DNA of 57,599 nucleotides from Thermoanaerobacteraceae bacterium (GTDB lineage: Bacteria; Bacillota; Thermoanaerobacteria; Thermoanaerobacterales; UBA4877), in assembly GCA_030016635.1 (NCBI GenBank), contig JASEJQ010000007.1, positions 1 to 57,599 on the forward strand, in the 5' to 3' direction. This document shows positions 7,717 through 16,334 of the stretch, piece after piece. Within the stretch, counting starts at the first letter, position 1. The number at the start of each line of letters is the position of its first letter. The notes under the pieces were generated by a model. It saw nothing but the letters and a program-made list of their open reading frames with translations, was not told the origin of the DNA and ran no database searches. The position numbers were made by a program, and so were the translations under genes.

Positions 7717-8280
7717 TTACTTGCATTCAATTACTCTTTCCTCTGTGACAATATAGTCCACCCTTACATCATGATCATCCTCAGGTACTGGATGTATCTG
7801 GATTTCGAAGGCCAGGCCAATTTTAATCGCATTAATCCCCTTTAAAAATCTGTCATAATACCCACCACCATACCCTATTCGATAACCCCTCTCGTCAAAT
7901 ACTACACCAGGCACCAGTATCAGGTCAACATCATCGGGAGCTACTATTCTCTTATTATCATATATTGGCTCTCTTATCCCCTTAAATCCTACGGTAATAT
8001 CCCTGATTAAGTCCTTCATCTCAATCAGTATCAGTTCATAGGTATCTGGCTTTGTAAGGGGTAACACTATTTTTCTGTCTTCCTTTAAAGCTGCCTCTAT
8101 AATAGGGGCAGTCATAACCTCTTTTCTGTAATCCATATAAGCCATTATTATATTTGCCTGTGAATAAAAAGAAAGACTCTGGAGTCTTTCTGATATACTC
8201 AAACTCTTAAATTTAACATCATCCTCTGTAAGACTTTCCCTAAGGTTTAAAATATGTGATCTCAATTCTTTTTTATTCAT
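7717..8280 (-). CDS. 5-formyltetrahydrofolate cyclo-ligase
   Basis: A 187-residue enzyme that converts 5-formyl-THF to 5,10-methenyl-THF with ATP. The ATP/folate motif GYGGGYYDRFL is present near residue 140, as is the N-terminal KKELRSHIL..R basic segment. The start at 8280 is chosen because GGGGGA lies 7 bases upstream; the frame extends to 8298 without support. It returns side-product formyl-folate to the one-carbon pool, which fits the SHMT gene in the purine operon. It carries a copy of the iterated palindrome (7810-7818, encoding GLA). Confidence 0.93.
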   Translation of the reverse strand: MNKKELRSHILNLRESLTEDDVKFKSLSISERLQSLSFYSQANIIMAYMDYRKEVMTAPIIEAALKEDRKIVLPLTKPDTYELILIEMKDLIRDITVGFKGIREPIYDNKRIVAPDDVDLILVPGVVFDERGYRIGYGGGYYDRFLKGINAIKIGLAFEIQIHPVPEDDHDVRVDYIVTEERVIECK

Positions 8281-8309
8281 TTTGTTTCCCCCTGTCAAAT
8301 TTGAATGTC

Positions 8310-9137
8310 TTATCCGCCCAGCCCAAATATATATGACAGTATTGTTAAAAGCATTTCAGCAGCAATTAGTATTATGACCATCCATTCCAGGCGTGTACCT
8401 CTCTTGGCATGAGCAAGGCCCGTAAATACATCCGTTATATCCAGTAATGTTTCTGTCTTATGGCGTACTTTTTCATATCTTTCCTTAAGCTCAAAAAGTT
8501 TTTCAAGCCTATTATAAAGGTCTTCGCTCTCCTCATTCACCCATGTGACATCCGGTTTATCCAGAAGCATGACATAGGATATGGTATTATACTTGAAACT
8601 TAAGATTTTGCCGGAAATTTTGGCCAAGCGTTCATCTGATATGTTCAAATGACCCTTTTCCAAATAGTTTATTATATCCTCTATGTCGTCCATCAATTTA
8701 TTTATGCCGGATTCTATCCTATCCAATGCTACAGATTTAGCCAGAACGGTTGAGATTATATACAGATGGAACTCCTCCATATGAGGAATCACCATCAGGT
8801 CATAATTAATTGAGAACTCTTTATCGGGATTTACCTCCAGATTAAAATCATCGGTAAACTCAAATTTTATATTTTCAAGTTCATCTGCTATTTTCTTAAA
8901 ATATTCTATGAGGTCTACCATATCATGATGCTCAAAGTTCAAAAATACCATGGAGCCAAAGGAAAATACAAATACAGATTTACCCTCCGGCATATTGATT
9001 ATACCCTTTAATTGTTCCTGTGAAAGCAATAAAGGTTCGTCCCATTCAAATTTTTTCTCTATCCCAAAGTGCTTTGCAATGGTATTTAAATCAATTTCAT
9101 TACACAGGCTGACAGCAGTAAATTTAATACTTTCCAA
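8310..9137 (-). CDS. RMD1/YagE-family protein (DUF155)
   Basis: A 275-residue protein with the DUF155 layout: a mixed alpha/beta domain (about 1-130), a long helical stretch rich in charged residues with coiled-coil character (about 150-240) and one C-terminal membrane helix (MVIILIAAEMLLTILSYIF). The family includes yeast Rmd1 and bacterial YagE; its biochemical role is unknown. It lies 29 bases from the cyclo-ligase gene and is probably co-transcribed with it and uppP. The family call is good; no function is proposed. Confidence 0.75.
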   Translation of the reverse strand: MESIKFTAVSLCNEIDLNTIAKHFGIEKKFEWDEPLLLSQEQLKGIINMPEGKSVFVFSFGSMVFLNFEHHDMVDLIEYFKKIADELENIKFEFTDDFNLEVNPDKEFSINYDLMVIPHMEEFHLYIISTVLAKSVALDRIESGINKLMDDIEDIINYLEKGHLNISDERLAKISGKILSFKYNTISYVMLLDKPDVTWVNEESEDLYNRLEKLFELKERYEKVRHKTETLLDITDVFTGLAHAKRGTRLEWMVIILIAAEMLLTILSYIFGLGG

Positions 9138-9165
9138 AATATCTTACCTCCACAAAATCATAACC

Positions 9166-10404
9166 TTATTTTTTATCCACCGACAATAATGTCTCAAATA
9201 CAACCTCTATCCCCTTTGCCAGATCCTCATAGTCAGTCCACTCTTCTGGACAATGACTCTTACCATTTTTGCTTGGCACAAAGACCATTGCTGTAGGAGC
9301 TATGGAAGCCATCACCATGGCATCGTGTCCTGCCCCGCTTGCCATCCTTTTGTAACTGTAGCCAAGTTTTTGTGTCCCGTCTTCAATAAATTTCTTTATG
9401 TCTTCATCCAGTTTCACCGGTAAAACATAGAGTCTATTCGAGTAGTTTGCATCAAATCCCTTTTCTTTGAGTGCCTCAATCCCTTCTCTAATTTTATTCC
9501 ATATCTCATCCATCGTTTCTTGTTCACCAGACCTTATGTCTACAGTGAATGTCACTCTCCCTGGAACAACATTGGCAGCACCGGGCTCAACCCTTATCTT
9601 CCCAACCGTACCCACAGTACCTTCACCTGCAGTCTTAGCCAGTTCATTGACATATATGATGAGGTCCGCCGCCTCAACCAGGGCATCATGCCTCAAATCC
9701 ATTGGTGTCGTACCTGCATGGTCAGGGCTGCCTATGATTTCCACTTCATATTCACTTATCCCCACTATGCTGTCCACTATCCCTATGTCAATACCTTCAT
9801 GCTCCAGTATAGGACCCTGCTCAATATGTAACTCAATAAACGCTGCAATACTACCTTGCTCTCTCTTCGCCTCACCAATCTTAGCTGAATCAAGGCCAAA
9901 GCTTTTCATGGCCTCGTACATAGAAATGCCCTTATCATCCACAGCAGCTTTAAGCTGTTCTACACTGACATCGCCCTTTATGGCCCTGCTCCCATAAAGG
10001 CCCGAGCCAAACCTGCTCCCCTCTTCCTCGATAAATGCAACAAACTCCACAGGATGCTCGGTAACTATACCCTCCTCATTTAACACTCTTGCTATCTCTA
10101 AAGCAGCAACAACACCTGCGGTCCCATCAAATGCACCCCCATGAGGCACAGAATCAAAATGTGAGCCAATCATAATAGGGATAGCTTTCTTACCCCTCTT
10201 CTTGCTGCCCTCTCTCCTGCCAAATACTGTACCGGCAGCATCCTCATATACCTTTAAACCAGCTTTATTCATCTCTTCTTTTATATATTCTCTGGCTTTT
10301 CTATCATCATCAGAAAAAGAAAGTCTTGTTACACCCTCTCCTGGAGTAGAAGTAAACTCTGCCATTGTTTCGATATCCTTTTTTATTCTTTCAACGTTTA
10401 CCAT
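9166..10404 (-). CDS. Zn-dependent N-carbamoyl amino acid / allantoate amidohydrolase (M20)
   Basis: A 412-residue M20-family amidohydrolase of the AllC/HyuC type that hydrolyses ureido groups (allantoate, N-carbamoyl-L-amino acids or beta-ureidopropionate). Metal residues are visible in GSHFDSVPHGGAFDGTAGV, the EEEGSRFG segment and HIEQGP; the C-terminal GAGHDAM motif contributes the last His. The start is ATG 10404, with GGGGGAG 5 bases upstream. It stands alone behind a terminator and has a TATAAT at about 10438-10443 on the minus strand. Together with HyuA (24820-26199) and the racemase (13989-14645) it would complete a hydantoin-to-amino-acid route. The substrate is inference. Confidence 0.88.
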   Translation of the reverse strand: MVNVERIKKDIETMAEFTSTPGEGVTRLSFSDDDRKAREYIKEEMNKAGLKVYEDAAGTVFGRREGSKKRGKKAIPIMIGSHFDSVPHGGAFDGTAGVVAALEIARVLNEEGIVTEHPVEFVAFIEEEGSRFGSGLYGSRAIKGDVSVEQLKAAVDDKGISMYEAMKSFGLDSAKIGEAKREQGSIAAFIELHIEQGPILEHEGIDIGIVDSIVGISEYEVEIIGSPDHAGTTPMDLRHDALVEAADLIIYVNELAKTAGEGTVGTVGKIRVEPGAANVVPGRVTFTVDIRSGEQETMDEIWNKIREGIEALKEKGFDANYSNRLYVLPVKLDEDIKKFIEDGTQKLGYSYKRMASGAGHDAMVMASIAPTAMVFVPSKNGKSHCPEEWTDYEDLAKGIEVVFETLLSVDKK

Positions 10405-10476
10405 CAATGCTCCCCCGTTTCTTTTTCATATATTCATATTATAGCCTAAAATACCATTAAAAAACAGTTTAAAATA

Positions 10477-10509
10477 AAATTTAGACAGGGTATCACCCTG
10501 TCTAAATTT
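10477..10509 (-). terminator. Strong terminator ending the M29-DUF6092 operon
   Basis: Perfect 14-bp inverted repeat AAATTTAGACAGGG / CCCTGTCTAAATTT with a 5-base loop. On the minus strand it is followed by TATTTTA. It lies 20 bases past the stop of the last operon gene. Confidence 0.9.
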
Positions 10510-10529
10510 TAGGAAGTTTATGGAGTAGG

Positions 10530-10805
10530 CTATATATAATCGATAACAAGATTTAAAATTTCATTAACCCTTACCTCGAATTTTTCTCTGTCGGTCATTG
10601 TGAGCCTTGTGCATTCTCCAATCTTATCTTTTATTTCCTTTAGCCTTTCATCTGATATGCCATTGTACTGTAAATAATCAATAAACATAGAAACGCTTTC
10701 CATAAGCCTTAAGGGCCCATAGACTTTGGGCTCACGGAAAAGGCCTGCAGCACTGGTAACCATAAATGCCAGTACGTCTTTGTAATCTATCTCATCGGAC
10801 AACAT
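10530..10805 (-). CDS. DUF6092-like small protein
   Basis: A 91-residue soluble, mostly helical protein starting MLSDEIDYKDVLAFMVTSA. The start at 10805 is set by a perfect AAGGAGGT 7 bases upstream; it overlaps the end of the nitroreductase gene by 14 bases, which implies translational coupling. It resembles the small DUF6092 proteins found beside nitroreductases and amidohydrolases in Clostridia; I recall the family from context and am not certain. No catalytic motif is visible. It is the last gene of the operon. Confidence 0.6.
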   Translation of the reverse strand: MLSDEIDYKDVLAFMVTSAAGLFREPKVYGPLRLMESVSMFIDYLQYNGISDERLKEIKDKIGECTRLTMTDREKFEVRVNEILNLVIDYI

Positions 10806-11301
10806 TGAGTACCTCCTTGATATCTCTTCTCCCTGGAGGTTCAGGAATTTCATCAGGATAGCCTATAGTTATTAAAAACTCCGGTTCAAACCCCTCTTTT
10901 AAATCGATTAGCTTTTTCACTGCCTCTCTGTTGAAAGATAGCTTTATGCAACTACCAAGCCCCAGACTGTACGCCGATAACATCATATTTTGAGCTGCCA
11001 TAGCTAAGTCGAAAACATTATCATTGCCCATCCCTTCGCCCTGAGCTTTAATGATGTTTTTATTTAATGATAATACAATTATACAGGGCGGGTTCTCACG
11101 GAACATACCCGGAGAGAATGACCTTATTCTTTTTATTATATCTCTATTCAATATAGCGGTGAAATGCCATGGTTGAAGATTACTGGCTGAAGGTGCCCAT
11201 ATAGCAGCTTCTATAATCTTCATTATAGTGTTCTCATCTAAAGATTCCTCTTTATACTTTCTTATACTCCTTCTGCCCTCTATTGCATCAAATAAATCCA
11301 C
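10792..11301 (-). CDS. Nitroreductase-family FMN oxidoreductase
   Basis: A 169-residue member of the FMN-binding nitroreductase fold. Seen: the N-terminal FMN-phosphate segment RRSIRKYKE, the APSASNLQPWHF motif (about residues 36-47), and the C-terminal IGYPDE. It is compact compared with the usual 180-220. It sits between aroM and the DUF6092-like gene in the same operon. In this context it may reduce an intermediate from the hydantoin-like substrate of the cluster; the actual electron acceptor is unknown. Confidence 0.85.
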   Translation of the reverse strand: MDLFDAIEGRRSIRKYKEESLDENTIMKIIEAAIWAPSASNLQPWHFTAILNRDIIKRIRSFSPGMFRENPPCIIVLSLNKNIIKAQGEGMGNDNVFDLAMAAQNMMLSAYSLGLGSCIKLSFNREAVKKLIDLKEGFEPEFLITIGYPDEIPEPPGRRDIKEVLNVVR

Positions 11302-11312
11302 GATTCCATCTC

Positions 11313-11972
11313 CTAATTTAAAATCTCAGCTGCCACCCTGGCCACCATTGTTCTGGAGAGAATTACCGGTTTACCTGTATATCTTCTTACGGCTTCTTTC
11401 ATCTTAATGCTATAGCCCATGCAGTCCATAACGATAAGGTCACATGCCTTAAGTTTTTCAGCAGCCTTGATTATTTCATTAAAATCTCTATATGGAGAAG
11501 CAGCAGAAACTAAAATATTGTTATATTTACCCCACTTATTTGCGGTCATATCTACCTGGTCCTCATCCGGTACCATGATGCCAGGGCAGATGTCTTGCCT
11601 AAAAGAACTGATTATTCCCTTAATAACATCGCTGGGTTTTATCAAAAGTACCTGAGAATTAAAATTGGGAAACTCGCCGGTACATAACAGTAATATGGCA
11701 TCCACACCAAGATGGTTTAACTCATCAATCTTTTGCTGCATAAGACCAAGTATCTTATTCTCTGAGAGCTTTACTTCCGTCCCGTCCTTTAGCCTTGAAA
11801 CCAGAATATTTACCTCATTTTCAGGAGAAAGTCCATTTATATCTTCCATGGCCAGGCCATCCAGTGCTCCTCTTTCAATAATCTCTACTTCTCCCAATAC
11901 CCTCATGATTTCAGGAATTATGTCCGTCCGCGGGGATTGCCCGATAGTCACTGTCCCTATCCTCTTATTCAT
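11313..11972 (-). CDS. AroM family protein
   Basis: A 219-residue protein with the AroM signature IGTVTIGQSPRTDI at the N terminus and the LLCTGEFP segment near residue 97. AroM proteins belong to the broad Asp/Glu racemase-like superfamily; their reaction is not established. The gene overlaps the upstream DUF1177 stop by 8 bases. AroM, DUF1177, DUF917, OPT and M29-like genes recur together in other genomes, suggesting one pathway. It contains a palindrome copy at 11850-11858 encoding GLA. Confidence 0.85.
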   Translation of the reverse strand: MNKRIGTVTIGQSPRTDIIPEIMRVLGEVEIIERGALDGLAMEDINGLSPENEVNILVSRLKDGTEVKLSENKILGLMQQKIDELNHLGVDAILLLCTGEFPNFNSQVLLIKPSDVIKGIISSFRQDICPGIMVPDEDQVDMTANKWGKYNNILVSAASPYRDFNEIIKAAEKLKACDLIVMDCMGYSIKMKEAVRRYTGKPVILSRTMVARVAAEILN

Positions 11973-12906
11973 TTAAATCACCCTTTTTCTGAAACCTGTT
12001 CATTTCACCATATAGTTCAATAATCTTTTCAAATTCATTCCTGTCATAAAATGCGCATTTACCGTAACCAAAGTTCTTAGCTACTTCTATCACAAATCTT
12101 ACCACTTCCTCGATGTCTGTAACATGGCTCGCACCCGACGCACAACCCGGAACAGGCATTTCGGTTGTTATGGCAATACCTACAACTGGGGAAGAGGTAG
12201 CTACTGAAGGCTGCATAATGCTGTTAATATGAAAAAGTCCATTTCCATATGGGGTTATATCCTGCTCACTTATAGCAAATACTCTCGGTAACCTGCCAGT
12301 CGTGATCTGAATTATGTCCAGCAGGTCTTCGCTTACCTTCAGAATATACCCTTCCTTTACTGTCGGGGATATGGCAAAGCCATTAAAATTTATGATTCTA
12401 TTCCCCTTGGTTGTATCGATGCTTAATATAGCATCCATCTTTTCGTCAACCTCATATCTGTTCATTACATCCATATCAACAGGCGAACCCATGAAAGGCA
12501 CAGGCTCATGGGGAAGTGTAGGAGCAAAAGGACATATATGGGTACCTATAATGACATCACCAGGAAGGACATCCCCTCTTTTATTCATTTCACCTATTTT
12601 AGCTGCTATGGCTATGGCGGCCACTGCTCCATCTCCATCAGATACCAGGCCTATAGCTTCCGGCCTGGCACCTATCCCGCCAAGCCTTCCAATGATGCCC
12701 AGAGTAGGAGCATTCCCATCCCTCATTTTGCCATTATTTCCTGGTATTATTATCTTTACAAAATCTGTATACCCCTCACTCCCCTCGACCCTGGTTACCT
12801 TTACATGCTTAGCTCCGCTTTTCAATAGATAATCCCTTACCTTATTCCCGTCAACGCCCGGGTCATCCAATAAGTCATAAACCTCCATGACGTGTTTGAG
12901 TGACAT
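11965..12906 (-). CDS. DUF1177 family protein
   Basis: A 313-residue protein beginning MSLKHVMEVYDLLDDPGVDG, typical of DUF1177. It has conserved segments GRLGGIGARPEAIGLVSDGDGA and HICPFAPTLPHEPVPFMGSP, both rich in possible metal or phosphate ligands. No function is known for the family. It lies 12 bases downstream of the DUF917 gene and overlaps aroM. A near-copy of the iterated palindrome (8 of 9 bases) occurs at 12662. Confidence 0.8.
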   Translation of the reverse strand: MSLKHVMEVYDLLDDPGVDGNKVRDYLLKSGAKHVKVTRVEGSEGYTDFVKIIIPGNNGKMRDGNAPTLGIIGRLGGIGARPEAIGLVSDGDGAVAAIAIAAKIGEMNKRGDVLPGDVIIGTHICPFAPTLPHEPVPFMGSPVDMDVMNRYEVDEKMDAILSIDTTKGNRIINFNGFAISPTVKEGYILKVSEDLLDIIQITTGRLPRVFAISEQDITPYGNGLFHINSIMQPSVATSSPVVGIAITTEMPVPGCASGASHVTDIEEVVRFVIEVAKNFGYGKCAFYDRNEFEKIIELYGEMNRFQKKGDLNE

Positions 12907-12918
12907 AAAAAGCCTCCT

Positions 12919-13986
12919 TTAGTCCAGATATTTAAGAACTTCTTCACCCGTAACATCCTCTATAGGCTTTAAAAGTTCTTTATCTTTAACCCCACTACCC
13001 AATAAAATACTGTCTTTAGGTATAACTGCTATATAAATCTCATTTCCCTCTTTAATTTCTGCACTACTAATTACTTCCCATTTGATGGCATCAACAGTGA
13101 AAATCAGATCAGGAAATGTGGCTATTCTTTCATTTCCCTTATTTAAAAACATATACTCATTCCAGAAGTATAGTTTATATCTTCCAGAATCGCTATCAAG
13201 TTCCACATATCCGGAATCAAAACCACCCTCTGTATTTAATACCTTCTTTACTACCTTCGCCCTATCAACAATTTTGCCATTTAATTCTTCACACACACTC
13301 TCAATTTTTTTAATTCCATCATTTTTTATATAAATCTCACCTATCTGTAGAGCCTGTCTCATAGTACCTATTGCACAATTATTTTTTGCATAGCTTACGG
13401 TTACAGGATTCCTCAGTACAAATATCATCCCACCTGCCATAACTGATGCATACCTTATCATTGAGGAACACCTGTCCAAATTTCCCTTAATGGCAACTTC
13501 AATATAATTATTATTGTCAGGATTCCCGCCAACAGCAGTCTGGATACTCTCATACCCTACAACCCTGTTCAGACCAATAGAACCCATAACACCAGTCGGA
13601 TGAGCCCGGCCATTGCATGGAGCATCTACTATAGGTATGCCTGTAGCAGCTGATATAACCCAGCCGTTTACAATAGACAGGGCACCCATCTCATTTACGA
13701 TAATACCATCTATGTCTTTTCCATTAATCTCTTTGAACAGCTCCAATGCCTTTAATTGATATGACGGCTCAATATAAGCTCCATCTGCGGCGGGTGCCCC
13801 CACAGAAGAGGCTGTGACAAGAATATCATCATTATTTAGTTCATCTATGCCAATGACATTTACCGTACCCAGGTCTACAGCTATATAAGCCATCTTTTTG
13901 CCCAATTCCTTTAAGCCGCCACCTCCACCTCCTAAGATATTTCCACCTTCGACCAAAAATTCAGCCATATCATGATTTATCTTCAT
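12919..13986 (-). CDS. DUF917 / S-methyl-thiohydantoin desulfurase-like protein
   Basis: A 355-residue DUF917 protein: N-terminal GGNILGGGGGGLKELGKK, central EMGALSIVNGWVISAATGIPIVDAPCNGRAHPT, C-terminal beta-rich half. Pfam now labels the two halves as S-methyl thiohydantoin desulfurase domains, so a hydantoin or thiohydantoin substrate is plausible. It pairs with the hydantoin-racemase-like gene only 2 bases upstream. The family is certain; the chemistry here is inferred from the name and neighbours. Confidence 0.82.
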   Translation of the reverse strand: MKINHDMAEFLVEGGNILGGGGGGLKELGKKMAYIAVDLGTVNVIGIDELNNDDILVTASSVGAPAADGAYIEPSYQLKALELFKEINGKDIDGIIVNEMGALSIVNGWVISAATGIPIVDAPCNGRAHPTGVMGSIGLNRVVGYESIQTAVGGNPDNNNYIEVAIKGNLDRCSSMIRYASVMAGGMIFVLRNPVTVSYAKNNCAIGTMRQALQIGEIYIKNDGIKKIESVCEELNGKIVDRAKVVKKVLNTEGGFDSGYVELDSDSGRYKLYFWNEYMFLNKGNERIATFPDLIFTVDAIKWEVISSAEIKEGNEIYIAVIPKDSILLGSGVKDKELLKPIEDVTGEEVLKYLD

Positions 13987-13988
13987 GG

Positions 13989-14645
13989 TTATTCACCTCT
14001 ATCTTTGCACAATATACCATATGTGACAGCACCTGCTGCTATAACTGCGTCAACTATAGGCACTCCAATGTTGCTTCTTAGATAATCAAGGGCACCAATA
14101 GTGGAAAGACCTGTGCAGGCAAAAGCTATGACATCTGCACCTCTCTCTATCAATCTTTTTGATGCTGTTATAAGTTTTACTTTATTTTCCTCACGCATAA
14201 GGTCAACAGTGTTACTTACGCTTTCGGGTTTTTCTTCACCTATCAGCCGTGTACCCAGCACTTCTTTCATGGCCTTAGGCGTATCTTCTGTTATCCCAAG
14301 GGTTCCAACCATATAACCGGCTGATAGGGCCAGAGCGGCGCAGGCAGTGCCTGCGCCGATAACCGGAATATTCATCTCCCCCCTTAAATTCTTTACAGCC
14401 GGATCGGCGGCACAGCTCACTATTATGGCATCAACACCCTCAGAAAATAGCTCCTTCCCAAGTTTTATAATTTTGGGGATAGCTATTTCTTCAGACTCAT
14501 CATCGTATATACCGTATGGCTGGTCCTCTATACACCGACTGATAACTTGAAAATCCGGAAACAATTTTTCTAAAATCTCACCATGAGAATTTAAAATCTC
14601 AACATTATTCGTTGTTAGTACACGAATGAGACCAATTTTAAACAT
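13989..14645 (-). CDS. Asp/Glu/hydantoin racemase family protein
   Basis: A 218-residue protein with the two catalytic cysteine regions of the cofactor-independent racemases: IIVSCAADPAVK (about residues 77-88) and IAFACTGLSTIG (about 172-183). The family includes aspartate and glutamate racemases and hydantoin racemase (HyuE). Its position between an OPT transporter and a DUF917 gene, together with AllC-like and HyuA-like enzymes elsewhere in the window, favours a 5-substituted hydantoin substrate. This is inference. Confidence 0.85.
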   Translation of the reverse strand: MFKIGLIRVLTTNNVEILNSHGEILEKLFPDFQVISRCIEDQPYGIYDDESEEIAIPKIIKLGKELFSEGVDAIIVSCAADPAVKNLRGEMNIPVIGAGTACAALALSAGYMVGTLGITEDTPKAMKEVLGTRLIGEEKPESVSNTVDLMREENKVKLITASKRLIERGADVIAFACTGLSTIGALDYLRSNIGVPIVDAVIAAGAVTYGILCKDRGE

Positions 14646-14655
14646 GAAATCACCC

Positions 14656-16311
14656 CTATTTTGTCCGTTTAATAAACAAATTCATTGTACTCGTAAAGAA
14701 TGAATATAAAGTTGAACCTGCTATGAATCCAGCTGCTATTATATACATCGACGACTGAATTTTTTGACCATATAACTTCTGCAGAATAACTCTAACCACT
14801 ATGGCTGCCAGGACACCAAATCCGGCATTAGGATTTAAAATAAGTAATCCCGTAGCAAAAAGTATACCTATCTGCTTTTCAGCACCACCTATAAATTGTA
14901 TTGCAGCACCTACTATCGCCCATATCAAGAGGTTTTGAAGCACTCCCGGCTGGGCTCCTGCCTGAATAGTAGCAGCAAATACTCTATCCACTGGTGGGAA
15001 AAGGTCCTGACCAAAATAACTGGAATAGCTGAATATTACTACCACTATAGCCACAAGACCTCCCATAATTTCAGCAAAATACTGCTGTCTTCTACCAAAG
15101 AGCTCAATGTTGGCATCCTTTGATTTGCCTCTTAATAGCCACCCAGTCTTTAGGTCATAACCCATATCTGCAAATGCAGGTCCTGTACAGGCGGTATAAC
15201 CAACAAGAAGCCCCAGTGCCAGTGGTGGGAATCCCATCAACATGCCCAACACAAGGAATATCAGAGCAGTTGCAAATCCCGGAAACCATCCTGCATGCAT
15301 TGCCGAGATGCCTACCATCAACTCCGATACAAGTGCTGATAATGCTGCAAAGACAATCCACCATATTAGCATAGGCAGACTCATATCAGACATTATACCG
15401 CCAATAAGAGCTAATATAAGTCCACCGATGATATATAAAACAAATCCATTCCTTAGTGATTTGAGCATATGCTCAGGTGTCCTTGTCCTGGCATATCCCG
15501 ACTTTTCTTTTCCTGTTTGTGTTAGTCTTTTCCCACGAATGATCATTGTTATTTGTACCAGAGCTACTATGCCTGCACCAATCATAATACCATGAGGTAT
15601 ATAAAGCGCATTTATATCAATACCAAACAAGGGCTTGGAATAACCTCTGATGAGCAAACCAACCCCAAACATAGTTAGTGCCCATTCGTTTCCTATCCAT
15701 GCAACACCTATGACATCCATGGGAATTTTAAAGGCCTGGCCCACTGCACCTACAATACCACCAATTACTAAAAGAATGGCACGCCTGCCGCCTTCTGCTG
15801 CAGCAAGAATTGTTTCACTGGTAGCAATCCCGGGAGGCCAGGCCTCATCAGCAGGAAAAGCCGGCGTATCAAACATCCAGTACATCATTGTTATATCCAC
15901 TATCATTCCAAATGCCGCTCCAAATAACATAGGCATAAGGGATTCTTTATTTCCCATAAGCCATATGGTTCCCATTGCTAAAAGAAGGGCATTACCTGCA
16001 CCAAATGTTGCAGCAGAAACACTCGTCTGTATTAAATTTTGTCTATATATATTTTTAAACCCAGTAAATGCACCTCCTGGAATGAGACCTACAAGAACCG
16101 CTATAAGTGCACCAATAATAGAAGTATTGGCTGTTATTCCCAGCCTCACAATAAGTTCGAGGCCAATTATAGAACCCAAAGCTGAAACAATAAGAGTAAC
16201 AATTATGGTCAAAGGTTCAAAAAGCCTTGGCTGGGGCTCTTTTAAATATGTCTCAATCACTGGATCTAAAGCCCCTACATTGAAATCCCTCTTATTCTCC
16301 GGCAAATCCAT
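14656..16311 (-). CDS. OPT-family (oligopeptide) transporter
   Basis: A membrane protein of 551 residues with about 14 hydrophobic segments, including the OPT signature near the N terminus (IGALIAVLVGLIPGGAFTGF) and the repeated GxxPxG-type loops. OPT proteins import small peptides or metal chelates by proton symport. The frame is open to 16365, but ATG 16311 has AAAGGGGG 6 bases before it and avoids overlapping the upstream gene, so it is preferred. It contains two copies of the iterated palindrome (15733-15741, 15836-15844), in different frames. It is probably the importer for the substrate of this operon. Confidence 0.87.
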   Translation of the reverse strand: MDLPENKRDFNVGALDPVIETYLKEPQPRLFEPLTIIVTLIVSALGSIIGLELIVRLGITANTSIIGALIAVLVGLIPGGAFTGFKNIYRQNLIQTSVSAATFGAGNALLLAMGTIWLMGNKESLMPMLFGAAFGMIVDITMMYWMFDTPAFPADEAWPPGIATSETILAAAEGGRRAILLVIGGIVGAVGQAFKIPMDVIGVAWIGNEWALTMFGVGLLIRGYSKPLFGIDINALYIPHGIMIGAGIVALVQITMIIRGKRLTQTGKEKSGYARTRTPEHMLKSLRNGFVLYIIGGLILALIGGIMSDMSLPMLIWWIVFAALSALVSELMVGISAMHAGWFPGFATALIFLVLGMLMGFPPLALGLLVGYTACTGPAFADMGYDLKTGWLLRGKSKDANIELFGRRQQYFAEIMGGLVAIVVVIFSYSSYFGQDLFPPVDRVFAATIQAGAQPGVLQNLLIWAIVGAAIQFIGGAEKQIGILFATGLLILNPNAGFGVLAAIVVRVILQKLYGQKIQSSMYIIAAGFIAGSTLYSFFTSTMNLFIKRTK

Positions 16312-16334
16312 AAACATCCCCCTTTTAATTGAAT